Shown here: positions 8,390 through 16,228 of the stretch, piece by piece
Layout: each line of letters opens with the position of its first letter
Position numbering within the stretch: the first letter of the stretch is position 1
Source of the DNA: an uncultured Clostridia bacterium
GTDB taxonomy: Bacteria; Bacillota; Clostridia; Christensenellales; UBA1242
Assembly: GCA_934747965.1 (NCBI GenBank)
Contig: CAKVHI010000004.1
Location: forward strand, 50,170 to 114,169
Direction: 5' to 3'
DNA length: 64,000 bases
Made by a program: the position numbers and the translations under genes
Notes under the pieces: generated by a model
The model's database searches: none
Seen by the model: only the letters and a program-made list of their open reading frames with translations
Told to the model about the DNA's origin: nothing

Positions 8390-10795
8390 ATGGCGTACGA
8401 ACACAAAAAAATAGAAGAAAAGTGGAAGAAATATTGGGAAGATAACCAAACATTCAAAACAGATGTTTGGGATTTTTCTAAACCTAAATATTATGTTTTA
8501 GATATGTTTCCTTATCCTTCAGGGTCTGGGCTACATTTAGGGCATTGTGAAGGCTATACGGCAACTGACATTGTTGCAAGAATGAAAAGAATGCAAGGAT
8601 TTAATGTTTTGCATCCAATGGGATACGATAGTTTTGGGCTTCCTGCCGAGCAATATGCTATTGACACAGGAAATGACCCTAATGGTTTTACAGACAATCT
8701 TATAACTTTTTTTACAGGTCAAGCAAAAAATGTTGGATGGTCTTATGATTGGGATAGAATGATAAAAACCAGCGACCCCCAATTTTATAAATGGACACAA
8801 TGGATTTTTAAACAACTATTCAATGACGGGCTAGCAAAGCGTATTGAAATGCCAGTCAACTGGTGTGAAGAACTTGGCTCGGTTTTGGCGAATGATGAAA
8901 TAGTTGACGGAAAAAGCGAACGTGGTGGTTATCCCGTTGTTAAAAAGAATATGCTTCAATGGGTTATTGACACCCCGAAATATGCTGAAAAATTGTTAAG
9001 TGGGCTTGAAAAAATAGACTGGCCGGAATCAACAAAACTTATGCAAAAAAATCGTATTGGAAAAAGTGAAGGGGTTGAAGTTGATTTTGAAATTGTTGGG
9101 GGCGGTAAATTTTCAATTTTTACCACTTGTATTGAAACAATCTATGGCATAACATTTATGGTTATGGCACCAGAAAGTAAAATTGTTGACACCCTAAAAC
9201 CAAGAATAAAAAATTGGGATGAAGTCGAAAAATATAGAAGAGAAACCGAAAAATTAAGTGATTTGGAAAGGACTGACCTTAATAAAGGAAAAAGTGGTGT
9301 TAAACTTGATGGAGTTATGGCAATAAATCCTGTAAATGGAAAGCAAGTGCCAATATTTTTGGGGGATTTTGTTTTGGCAAGTTACGGAACAGGGGCTGTT
9401 ATGGCTGTTCCTACTCATGACCAAAGAGATTTTGAATATGCAAAAGTGCACAATATTGATTTAATTCAAGTTATTTCAGGTGCCGATTGCACAGAAAAGG
9501 CGTTTGAAAAGCAAGATTATCTTGGCAAAGGTTGCAAGTTGATTAATAGTGAAGAATTTACGGGCTTGACTGTTGAAGAAGCAAAAAAAGCAATAACAGA
9601 TAAACTTGTAAAAATGGGTAAAGCTCGAAAAACTGTTAATTATAAGTTAAGAGATTGGATTTTTGCTCGTCAAAGATATTGGGGTGAACCTGTGCCCGTT
9701 GTTTATTATGAAGATGGAACTGCAGAGGCTCTTGACGACAAAGATTTGCCACTTGTTCTTCCAAAGGTTGATGACTATAAACCCGCAAAAGACGGAAGCA
9801 GTCCGCTTACAAAAAATCTTGAATTTGTAAATATAAGTTATCACGGCAAACCTGCCAAGCGTGAAGTAAACACTATGCCGGGGAGTGCTGGGTCTAGTTG
9901 GTATTACCTAAGATATATTGACCCTAATAATGACAGTGAATTTGCAAATTATGAGTTGTTGAAACATTGGATGCCCGTAGATTTGTATGTTGGTGGTCCA
10001 GAGCACGCTGTTGGACATTTGTTATATTCAAGAATGTGGAACAATTATTTGTTTGACAAGGGTCTTGTTCCAACAAGCGAACCTTTCAAAAAACTTATTC
10101 ATCAAGGTATGGTTTTGGGTGCAAATGGGCTTAAAATGGGAAAGCGTTATCCAGAATTTGCGATTGACCCTAACAAGATTGTTGAACAATATGGTGCTGA
10201 TTCATTAAGACTTTATGAAATGTTTATGGGCCCTATTGAAGAGAATAAACCTTGGGATGATAATGGCGTTTTGGGTGCAAGAAAGTTTTTGGATAGAGTT
10301 TATAGAATTTTTGAAGAAAAACAAATTGCTGAAAAAGACAATGAAAATTTAATAAAAATTTACAATCAAACAGTAAAAAAAGTAACTGCAGATTTTGAAA
10401 GTTTAAATTTTAACACTGCAATTTCACAATTAATGGTGTTTGTCAACAGTTTAAGCAAAGAAGAGTTTGTTCCAAAATATATGTTTGAAGGATTTTTGAA
10501 AATGTTAAACCCAGTTTGTCCGTTCATCACAGAAGAATTGTGGAATAGATTAGGACATACAGAAACAATTTCTTATGAACCTTGGCCTAAGTTTGATGAA
10601 AGCAAACTTATTGAAACAACTATGGAAATTCCTATTCAAGTTAATGGGAAATTGCGTGCCAAAATTGTTGTTGACAAAAACATTTCGGAAGAAAATGTTA
10701 AACAAAAAGCATTAGAAGAAGTTAAACAATACTTGCAAACAGAGCCTAAAAAGATAATATATATAAATTCTAGGCTTGTAAATATTGTTGTGTAG
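8390..10795 (+). CDS. leuS: Leucine-tRNA ligase
   Basis: Class Ia synthetase charging tRNA-Leu, 801 residues. The HIGH-type motif is in PYPSGSGLHLGH near residue 45, the CP1 editing domain follows (about 220-420), then the catalytic core resumes and a C-terminal anticodon-binding domain ends the protein. The KMSKS loop is unusual: KMGKR at residues 582-586 followed by YPEF instead of KMSKS-x-GN. ATG 8390 is chosen because AAAAGAGG precedes it and MAYEHKKIEEKWKKYW is the family's usual start; an upstream in-frame TTG overlaps the promoter. proS starts 8 nt after the stop. Confidence 0.96.
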   Translation: MAYEHKKIEEKWKKYWEDNQTFKTDVWDFSKPKYYVLDMFPYPSGSGLHLGHCEGYTATDIVARMKRMQGFNVLHPMGYDSFGLPAEQYAIDTGNDPNGFTDNLITFFTGQAKNVGWSYDWDRMIKTSDPQFYKWTQWIFKQLFNDGLAKRIEMPVNWCEELGSVLANDEIVDGKSERGGYPVVKKNMLQWVIDTPKYAEKLLSGLEKIDWPESTKLMQKNRIGKSEGVEVDFEIVGGGKFSIFTTCIETIYGITFMVMAPESKIVDTLKPRIKNWDEVEKYRRETEKLSDLERTDLNKGKSGVKLDGVMAINPVNGKQVPIFLGDFVLASYGTGAVMAVPTHDQRDFEYAKVHNIDLIQVISGADCTEKAFEKQDYLGKGCKLINSEEFTGLTVEEAKKAITDKLVKMGKARKTVNYKLRDWIFARQRYWGEPVPVVYYEDGTAEALDDKDLPLVLPKVDDYKPAKDGSSPLTKNLEFVNISYHGKPAKREVNTMPGSAGSSWYYLRYIDPNNDSEFANYELLKHWMPVDLYVGGPEHAVGHLLYSRMWNNYLFDKGLVPTSEPFKKLIHQGMVLGANGLKMGKRYPEFAIDPNKIVEQYGADSLRLYEMFMGPIEENKPWDDNGVLGARKFLDRVYRIFEEKQIAEKDNENLIKIYNQTVKKVTADFESLNFNTAISQLMVFVNSLSKEEFVPKYMFEGFLKMLNPVCPFITEELWNRLGHTETISYEPWPKFDESKLIETTMEIPIQVNGKLRAKIVVDKNISEENVKQKALEEVKQYLQTEPKKIIYINSRLVNIVV

Positions 10796-10803
10796 GAGAA
10801 AAA

Positions 10804-12246
10804 ATGAGTAATAAGAAGGAATTTGTATCAAACATAACCGATATGGAAAAAGATTTTCCACAATGGTACACTGATGTTGTTTTAAAAACAGAGTTAGTAG
10901 ACTATGGTCCTGTTAAAGGCACAATGGTTATCAGACCTTATGGATATGAAATTTGGGAAAGAATTAAAGAATATCTTGACAAAGAATTTAAAAGAGTTGG
11001 TGTTAAAAATGCCTATTTCCCAATGTTTATTCCTGAAAGTTTTTTAAAAAAAGAAGCAAAACATGTTGAAGGTTTTGCTCCTGAAGTTGCTGTTGTAACT
11101 TACGCAGGCGGACAAGAACTTACTGAAAAATTAATAATCAGACCAACCAGTGAAACAATTATCGGCGAAATGTATTCTAAATGGATAAAAAGTTATCGAG
11201 ATTTGCCACTTAAGTTAAATCAGTGGTGTAATGTTGTTAGGTGGGAGAAAACAACCCGACCATTTTTAAGAACAAGTGAATTTTTGTGGCAAGAAGGCCA
11301 TACGGTTTTTGATAGTATGGAAAGTGCAAAACAAAATGCACTAGAACATCTTGAAATTTACCGCAAAATGGGCGAAGAACTTTTGGCTATTCCATTTTTA
11401 ACAGGGAAGAAAACCGAAAGTGAAAAATTTGCTGGCGCTGAGGAAACTTATACAATCGAAGCTATAATGCATGACGGAAAAAGTTTGCAGAGTGGAACAT
11501 CTCATAACCTTGGTCAAAATTTTGCAAAGGCTTTTGATATTAAGTTTTTGAATAAGGATGGAGTGCTAGAATATGGCTACACAACATCTTTTGGTGTGTC
11601 TACAAGACTAATTGGTGCTATAGTTATGGTGCACGGCGATAATCGAGGGCTTGTTTTACCGCCTAAAATTGCCCCAATTCAAGTTGTAATTGTTCCGATT
11701 GGAAAAGATAACGAAGCGGTTGACAACAAAGCAAGAGAGATTGAAAATTCGCTTAAAAACAAAGATGTTAGAGTTTTTGTTGATGATAGCCAAAATTCTC
11801 CGGGTTGGAAATTTAATGAATGGGAAATGAAGGGTGTACCAATCAGGATAGAAATTGGTCCAAGAGATTTGGAAAACAACAGTGTCCAAATTTTTAGGCG
11901 TGATAATTTAGAAAAACAAACAATTAGTTTGGATGATATAGACAAATTCATTCAAGAAGAATTAGATATTATTCAAAAAGATTTGTTTAATAAAGCGAAG
12001 ATTGGTTTAGATAATAAAATGTCAGATCATAAGGCTCAGGATATTGATGATTTAAAACAAATTTTGGATGAAAAGAAGTTTACATTGGCATATTTTTGTG
12101 GTGAAGAAAGTTGTGCCGATAATATTAAAGCCAAAACAGGTGCAACTGCAAGATGCATTGAAAAAGAAAATTTAGAACACGAACATAAATGTTTTGCTTG
12201 TGGAAAGAATGCAATTATGCGTGCATACTTTGCAAGGTCTTACTAA
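10804..12246 (+). CDS. proS: Proline-tRNA ligase, short archaeal/eukaryote-like type
   Basis: Class II synthetase charging tRNA-Pro, 480 residues. It starts directly at the catalytic core (ITDMEKDFPQWYTDVV, motif 1 region), has motif 2 around RWEKTTRPFLRTSEFLWQEGHT, and ends in an anticodon-binding domain plus a C-terminal Zn-binding-like extension with CG..SC and CFACGK cysteines and a terminal Tyr. It lacks the large editing insertion of the bacterial-type ProRS. This type is known in some clostridia and mycoplasmas. TAGGAG precedes the ATG; likely co-transcribed with leuS. Confidence 0.95.
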   Translation: MSNKKEFVSNITDMEKDFPQWYTDVVLKTELVDYGPVKGTMVIRPYGYEIWERIKEYLDKEFKRVGVKNAYFPMFIPESFLKKEAKHVEGFAPEVAVVTYAGGQELTEKLIIRPTSETIIGEMYSKWIKSYRDLPLKLNQWCNVVRWEKTTRPFLRTSEFLWQEGHTVFDSMESAKQNALEHLEIYRKMGEELLAIPFLTGKKTESEKFAGAEETYTIEAIMHDGKSLQSGTSHNLGQNFAKAFDIKFLNKDGVLEYGYTTSFGVSTRLIGAIVMVHGDNRGLVLPPKIAPIQVVIVPIGKDNEAVDNKAREIENSLKNKDVRVFVDDSQNSPGWKFNEWEMKGVPIRIEIGPRDLENNSVQIFRRDNLEKQTISLDDIDKFIQEELDIIQKDLFNKAKIGLDNKMSDHKAQDIDDLKQILDEKKFTLAYFCGEESCADNIKAKTGATARCIEKENLEHEHKCFACGKNAIMRAYFARSY

Positions 12247-12438
12247 AAATTATAAAAATTTTTATAAAAAATAAAAAAATAATATTTTGAAAAATTAATT
12301 TATAGTAATTTATCGTAAAACAAAATATAATATTTTAAAAAATTTTATAAATTTATTTAATTTTTGGAATTTAATAAAATATTTTAATAAAATATTGACT
12401 TATTAAGAAAAATTTGTTAAACTTAATAAGTCTTTTAT
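12247..12438. other. AT-only spacer with an 11-bp inverted repeat
   Basis: Nearly pure A/T. GACTTATTAAG (12397-12407) and CTTAATAAGTC (12422-12432) form a perfect inverted repeat. The same stretch contains TTGACT and TAAACT 17 nt apart, which would start RNA just before the truncated tRNA-Lys 5' copy. Confidence 0.5.
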
Positions 12439-12459
12439 GTGGGTTATTAGCTCAGTTGG
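12439..12459. repeat. 21-bp direct repeat: tRNA-Lys 5' fragment
   Basis: The first 19 nt of tRNA-Lys plus two upstream bases, identical to 12611-12631 (period 172 bp). This copy is cut off in the D-loop where the element begins. Confidence 0.95.
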
Positions 12460-12610
12460 AACAAAGCGGAGCGCGTCCAGTGGACGAAGAAGCGAACGCG
12501 GAAGTTCTTGGCTTTAACAAGCACCAAACCTTTATGGCTTTGGGGCGCCGATTAAAACAAGAGGAAGAGCATGCTCTAGCAACTGAGTTAGCCACATATT
12601 ATATTTTAGC
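12460..12610 (+). mobile_element. tRNA-embedded structured element, copy 2
   Basis: A 151-bp insert between the two tRNA-Lys 5' copies. Positions 12460-12566 align to the minus strand of 4095-4202. The stem at 12474-12486 is CGTCC/GGACG against CATCC/GGATG in copy 1, a compensatory change. At 12566-12596 there is an inverted tRNA 5' half (read backwards it gives a D-arm with CTCAGTTGCTAGAGC), not an exact copy of this tRNA-Lys. The open frame through it gives SGARPVDEEANAEVLG-type sequence shared with copy 1, but copy 1 has a stop, so RNA-level conservation seems the better reading. Confidence 0.7.
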
Positions 12611-12612
12611 GT

Positions 12613-12688
12613 GGGTTATTAGCTCAGTTGGTAGAGCAGGTGACTCTTAATCACAAGGTCCGGGGTTCGAGCCCCCGATGACCCACCA
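12613..12688 (+). tRNA. tRNA-Lys (CTT)
   Basis: A 76-nt cloverleaf: acceptor GGGTTAT/ATGACCC, D-arm GCTC...GAGC, anticodon loop CTCTTAA (anticodon CTT), T-arm with GGTTCGAG, encoded CCA. The top pair of the anticodon stem is a G-A mismatch. Its 5' part is duplicated at 12439 and its 3' 45 nt at 16083, so both halves have been hit by rearrangement while the gene stays intact. Confidence 0.95.
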
Positions 12689-12691
12689 CTG

Positions 12692-12717
12692 AAACCCTTT
12701 ATTTATAAGGTTTTTTT
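12692..12717 (+). terminator. tRNA-Lys terminator
   Basis: AAACCCTT...AAGGTTT stem with one bulge and a run of seven T, 4 nt after the CCA. Confidence 0.7.
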
Positions 12718-12736
12718 AATGTCCAAATTTCAAAAG

Positions 12737-12866
12737 TGTCTAATAAAATTTGTAAAAAGTGTCTAAAATATGACTTTTTTGAATTTAAAAATTTACAATT
12801 TCAATAAAACTAATAATGCTTAATTTTGCTCAAAAAATAGCACTGTCTAATAAATTGTCTAATAAA
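12737..12866. repeat. Four TGTCTAA(T/A)A repeats, possible integrase arm sites
   Basis: Copies start near 12737, 12760, 12844 and 12856, all in the same orientation. They lie between attL and the integrase remnant, where arm-type binding sites are expected. The same motif occurs as a palindrome at 15932-15947 near the other end of the island. Confidence 0.5.
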
Positions 12867-12883
12867 ACTAATAAAAATTTCAC

Positions 12884-12924
12884 AAAAAAATGCTGAGAAC
12901 TCGTAAGAATTCTCAGCATTTTTT
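12884..12924. terminator. Strong bidirectional terminator
   Basis: A perfect stem of at least 10 bp (ATGCTGAGAA/TTCTCAGCAT), with A and T runs on both sides. Confidence 0.85.
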
Positions 12925-12941
12925 ATTTGTTTAAAAAATTT

Positions 12942-13142
12942 TTACATTTCCATATTGGATTGTCGTTTGCGTTTTCTTCGTTCTTCTTTTTCTTTTAACC
13001 ATTCTTGATATTCTTCATCTTCTTGTTGCAGTCTTAATTGTTCTTCCAGTCTTGCAAGTTTTTCTTCTAGTTCCTCAGTCTTGTCTTTTTCTTCTTGCTT
13101 TGTATCCTTCGGTTTTTGGTCTATCAACCTTGTCTGCGACAT
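12942..13142 (-). CDS. Short charged coiled-coil ORF
   Basis: Encodes 66 residues, almost all Glu, Lys, Gln and Arg from residue 15 on, with heptad-like LEEKLARLEEQLRLQQ. Its first ~20 codons overlap the integrase remnant in a different frame, so the ATG may be accidental and the ORF could be the tail of a gene fused by deletion. No Shine-Dalgarno is evident. Treat as a fragment. Confidence 0.35.
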   Translation of the reverse strand: MSQTRLIDQKPKDTKQEEKDKTEELEEKLARLEEQLRLQQEDEEYQEWLKEKEERRKRKRQSNMEM

Positions 13143-13363
13143 TAAAATTTACAAAATCGTTTTTGAAAGCATATTGCAAACATTCTCTTATCAAAATATG
13201 ATAATGTAAAACAGAATTTCCCGATACATAACTCTTGATGTAAGTTCATCATCAAGCATTTTTTTGCGATTTTCTTCTTCAACATTGTGCTTTTGTAAGT
13301 ATCCATTTAAATACTTTTTGCTTTTATTTTCTTTGATTTGAGAAAAATTAAATTCGTGCCTGT
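13085..13363 (-). pseudogene. Tyrosine integrase remnant
   Basis: Read on the minus strand in two frames. About 13193-13363 gives a fragment (FSQIKENKSKKYLNGYL...). About 13085-13240, in another frame, gives SGNSVLHYHILIRECLQYA followed by FKNDFVNFNVADKVDRPK, the core-binding domain typical of Tn916-like/phage tyrosine integrases. The catalytic domain (R...HxxR...Y) is absent. Its place right beside attL fits an integrase gene. The frameshift and loss of the 3' half show it is dead. Confidence 0.75.
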
Positions 13364-13471
13364 GATATGTAATATTGGGGGCTATGTTTTAACAAAAAAT
13401 ATTAAAAACTAAAGTAAAAATTGTTTTATTTTTAATTATTTAACAATTTGTATTTATGAGAATAAATTTTA

Positions 13472-13500
13472 TTGTGATTTTTTATTTAATATGATATAAT
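13472..13500 (+). promoter_or_regulatory. Promoter
   Basis: TTGTGA and TATAAT, 17-nt spacer, 30 nt before the next gene, which also has a GGGAG ribosome site. Confidence 0.75.
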
Positions 13501-13530
13501 TTATTCATAATATTACATAAGGGAGTAATT

Positions 13531-13950
13531 ATGAAATTTTTTAGAGGTTTAAAGGCAACATTTGAAGCTATCGGAAAACTTTGGAGAATAGAAAGAAAAA
13601 GAGATACCGAAATCAATCGCAATCCAACAGAAGAAGAATTAAAAGATAACAAAAAAGGGAAATTATCTATTGTCGTAACTATTGTCAGCACCATTGTTTA
13701 TTTGATTGCATTCATATTGGTTGCTAGTTCATGGCAGGTAAATATTGGCTTGGGTATTTTTGTTTTAGTTTTGGTTTTGATTTTTACACCTTCAATTCAA
13801 ATAAAAGCAATCAATTTAGCCAAACAACAAAGAAAAATCAATGGGAAAGGCACTACAGCATTGATTCTTGCAAATGTTTTACCAACCATTGCATTGGTTG
13901 GTGGTGTGCTATTCTTTGCATTAGGTGGAATGTATATTTTCTTTAAATAA
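13531..13950 (+). CDS. Hypothetical membrane protein (island)
   Basis: Encodes 139 residues. The N-terminal ~45 residues are basic and cytoplasmic, followed by three hydrophobic segments (about 47-68, 72-90 and 112-137). I recognise no family. It has its own promoter and terminator and lies inside the tRNA-Lys island, facing the ABC exporter genes convergently. Confidence 0.6.
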   Translation: MKFFRGLKATFEAIGKLWRIERKRDTEINRNPTEEELKDNKKGKLSIVVTIVSTIVYLIAFILVASSWQVNIGLGIFVLVLVLIFTPSIQIKAINLAKQQRKINGKGTTALILANVLPTIALVGGVLFFALGGMYIFFK

Positions 13951-13964
13951 GAAAACAAAATACA

Positions 13965-13997
13965 AAAAATACAACCTTGCTCGGTTGTATTTTTTTG
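13965..13997. terminator. Shared convergent terminator
   Basis: Stem ATACAACC/GGTTGTAT with a 6-nt loop, A run before and T run after. It can serve both the membrane protein and the ABC exporter operon. Confidence 0.85.
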
Positions 13998-14009
13998 CTT
14001 TAAAATTTT

Positions 14010-14891
14010 TTATTTTTTCTTTTTGGCTCTTAACACGCTTATAAGTATGTAAGCACCAATAAGCAAAATTATTGAGCCTATCATAATTCCATACATGGTT
14101 CCAATGCTTACTTGATTGCCAAAAAAGTATACATTGCAGTCAATATTATCTTTTATGCCAGATATAACCTCTGCAGAAATTCCTTGTTTAGACATTTCTC
14201 TAAATACGCCATTCAAAGCATGATATTTAAGTAGAGATGTTCCATATGTCCCGGGCAAAAATGCTAAAACATTTTGCATAACCGTGCCCATTTGAGATAT
14301 AGGCATATAAGCTCCACATATAAAGCCATACCCGGCACTAACAATAGTTCCAACAGCAGATATTTGTCCTTGAGATGATAGAAAACAATTTATAATTGAA
14401 GATAATGCTGTTCCAAACAGACTAAGCATAAATAAATCTATAAAAATTAAAACTACATCTCCAAATGACATATACCAACCTGTTGCTCCAATATAGATAA
14501 AACATGCAACTGTGCCAACAAGCGCAACTAGCAAAGTGGCAAATAAAGATGCAAAATAATATGACATTGCAATGGTAGATTTTTTAGTTGGAGTAATATA
14601 CATGTCTTTTTTTGTGCCATTAACCTTGTCGGAAACCATAAGCATATTTGCACAAAAAGCAACGGTTACACAACTTACAGCAAATAAAGATGAAAATAAT
14701 TGTCCGTTTACAATCCCATATTGTATTCCCTCAGGAAGCCCTGCTGGTAAGCTTTGTTTATAAATTTTAGCTAAAAAAGTTACAAATAATACCAATAATA
14801 TGATAGGTGTTATAAGAGAAGTAAAGAACATTCCTTTATCTTTAAAAAACATTTTCATGTTTCGTTTGGTTATGTAAAATAAAGTCTTCAT
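14010..14891 (-). CDS. ABC-2 type exporter permease
   Basis: Encodes 293 residues with about six membrane segments: one near residues 20-43 after a basic start, a cluster at ~100-190, and a C-terminal one at ~262-285 ending in KKKK. The arrangement and the GxxCGAYMPISQM-like motif before the last cytoplasmic loop match DrrB-type ABC-2 permeases. Starts 1 nt after the ATPase gene ends, so translation is coupled. The pair would export a small molecule or peptide; substrate unknown. Confidence 0.85.
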   Translation of the reverse strand: MKTLFYITKRNMKMFFKDKGMFFTSLITPIILLVLFVTFLAKIYKQSLPAGLPEGIQYGIVNGQLFSSLFAVSCVTVAFCANMLMVSDKVNGTKKDMYITPTKKSTIAMSYYFASLFATLLVALVGTVACFIYIGATGWYMSFGDVVLIFIDLFMLSLFGTALSSIINCFLSSQGQISAVGTIVSAGYGFICGAYMPISQMGTVMQNVLAFLPGTYGTSLLKYHALNGVFREMSKQGISAEVISGIKDNIDCNVYFFGNQVSIGTMYGIMIGSIILLIGAYILISVLRAKKKK

Positions 14892-14892
14892 C

Positions 14893-15804
14893 TTAATTAC
14901 CCCCTACGAGTTTTTTACCAGTTACAGCCAAAAACACATCATCCATTTTACCTTTTGTTATTTCAAAATCTTTAAATAACTTTGGATATTTTATAATAAG
15001 ATTTTTTGCTTCTTCGGTATCTTTAACTTCAAGCCTGAAAAAATCTCTTATTTTTTCATATGAGACGCCTAATTTTTTAACATTTTCTTCGGTTTCATTA
15101 TAAATATTTATAAAATCGCCCGAATATTTGTTTTTTAAGTCTAAGGGAGTTCCTTCGGCAGATATTTTGCCATTATCAAGAATAATAACATAGTCTGCAT
15201 CAGATGCTTCTTCCATATAATGAGTGGTTAAAAATACTGTCATATTTTGTTTTTTTCTACAATTATCAATAACAGACCATAATGTTTTTCTTGTCTGTGG
15301 ATCAAGACCAGTAGTTGGTTCATCTAATATTAGTATTTGGGGATTGTGTAAAAGAGCTCTAGCAACATCAATTCTTCGCCTTTGTCCACCTGAAAGTTTT
15401 CCAACAGTTCGATTGAGTAAATTTTTAAAATCTAAAAGTTCAGCAAGTTCAAGAATTCTTTTATTGGCTTCTTGTCCATAAATTTCATAAAGACTAGCAC
15501 GGGAAATTAAATTATCTTTTACAGTTAAAACTTTATCTAAAACAGAGTTTTGAAAAACGACACCAATTTCTTTTGTTATACTTGAAATTTGAGTGTCAAT
15601 ATCTTTGCCATCTATTATGACCTTTCCATTATCTTTGTTAAGAGTTCCACACATGATTGAAATAGTGGTGCTTTTCCCAGCACCATTTACACCAAGGAAC
15701 GCAAATAATTCACCATGCTTAACTTTAAATGATAAATTATCAACAGCATGGATATCTCCAAAAGATTTATCAAGTTTTTTAATTTCTATAATATCATTTT
15801 CCAT
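14893..15804 (-). CDS. ABC exporter ATP-binding protein (DrrA-like)
   Basis: Encodes 303 residues. Walker A is GVNGAGKST near residue 40, the signature is LSGGQRRRIDVA near 138, Walker B is ILILDEPTTGLD near 160, and the H-loop is LTTHYMEEA. The ~80-residue C-terminal extension is typical of DrrA/CcmA-type drug or lantibiotic exporters. AAGGA stands 11 nt before the ATG. Forms an operon with the permease; both lie in the island, so they are plausible cargo (resistance or self-immunity), which is inference. Confidence 0.9.
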   Translation of the reverse strand: MENDIIEIKKLDKSFGDIHAVDNLSFKVKHGELFAFLGVNGAGKSTTISIMCGTLNKDNGKVIIDGKDIDTQISSITKEIGVVFQNSVLDKVLTVKDNLISRASLYEIYGQEANKRILELAELLDFKNLLNRTVGKLSGGQRRRIDVARALLHNPQILILDEPTTGLDPQTRKTLWSVIDNCRKKQNMTVFLTTHYMEEASDADYVIILDNGKISAEGTPLDLKNKYSGDFINIYNETEENVKKLGVSYEKIRDFFRLEVKDTEEAKNLIIKYPKLFKDFEITKGKMDDVFLAVTGKKLVGGN

Positions 15805-16082
15805 AACAAATATATTCCTTACAACAGTCTTTTCAATTATATAACTTTAAGCCAAAATTTGTCAAATATCTGAATATTTAAAGTGAGAATTTTTTTAATA
15901 CAATTCTTTAAAACTCGGTCATTTCAAACTCGTCTAAAATTAGACACCAAAAACTTAAATAAAATTAGGAGAATTGCTATAAAACGAAATAAAATTATAT
16001 AACACGAATTTGCTAGGTAAAATAAGGGAATAAAGGAGTTTTTAAGTCATAAAATAAACCATTTTAACAAGTTTTCATCACG
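15805..16082. other. Distal island non-coding end
   Basis: No gene. Contains the palindromic motif GTCTAAAATTAGAC (15932-15945), built from the same sequence as the repeats at the proximal end, and otherwise AT-rich sequence up to the distal att. Confidence 0.5.
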
Positions 16083-16126
16083 CTCTTAATCACAAGGTCC
16101 GGGGTTCGAGCCCCGATGACCCACCA
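16083..16126 (+). repeat. Truncated tRNA-Lys 3' end (distal att site)
   Basis: 44 nt matching the anticodon loop to CCA of tRNA-Lys at 12644-12688, with one C missing in the T-arm stem. There is no D-arm or 5' acceptor strand, so it is not a working tRNA. Confidence 0.9.
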
Positions 16127-16131
16127 AATAT

Positions 16132-16158
16132 AAACTAGATTAAATTCTAGTTTTTTTA
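16132..16158 (+). terminator. Intrinsic terminator
   Basis: Stem AAACTAGA/TCTAGTTT and a T run, just past the tRNA-Lys fragment. It resembles a former tRNA terminator carried with the att site. Confidence 0.7.
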
Positions 16159-16174
16159 TAAACTTATAAACAAT

Positions 16175-16204
16175 AAAAAAACTGGGATTAAACCCAGTTT
16201 TTTA
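16175..16204. terminator. Bidirectional terminator
   Basis: AAAACTGGG/CCCAGTTTT stem with A and T runs on both sides; serves the minus-strand lipoprotein. Confidence 0.85.
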
Positions 16205-16228
16205 TAATAGGAAAGTGATATAATTAAA

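Larger units (their letters stand above)
12644..16126. mobile_element. Decayed genomic island integrated at the tRNA-Lys 3' end
   Basis: The 3' 45 nt of tRNA-Lys (12644-12688) recur at 16083-16126 with one base deleted, which is the pattern left by a tyrosine integrase that uses a tRNA anticodon-to-3' end as attB. The segment between holds a broken integrase next to the tRNA, repeats of TGTCTAAT-type near both ends, a membrane protein and an ABC exporter. Boundaries are from the repeats, and mobility is probably lost. Confidence 0.75.

Noticed and set aside
12397..12432. proS terminator
   Set aside because: The perfect 11-bp inverted repeat has a 14-nt loop and is followed by only four T; it overlaps a probable tRNA promoter, so it is described but not called a terminator.
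12414..12650. 78-codon ORF on the plus strand across the element and tRNA-Lys
   Set aside because: It runs into the tRNA and has no ribosome site; the equivalent frame in the tRNA-Leu copy contains a stop.
16083..16126. Second tRNA-Lys gene
   Set aside because: Only the anticodon loop to CCA is present, with a deletion in the T-arm stem; no 5' half.
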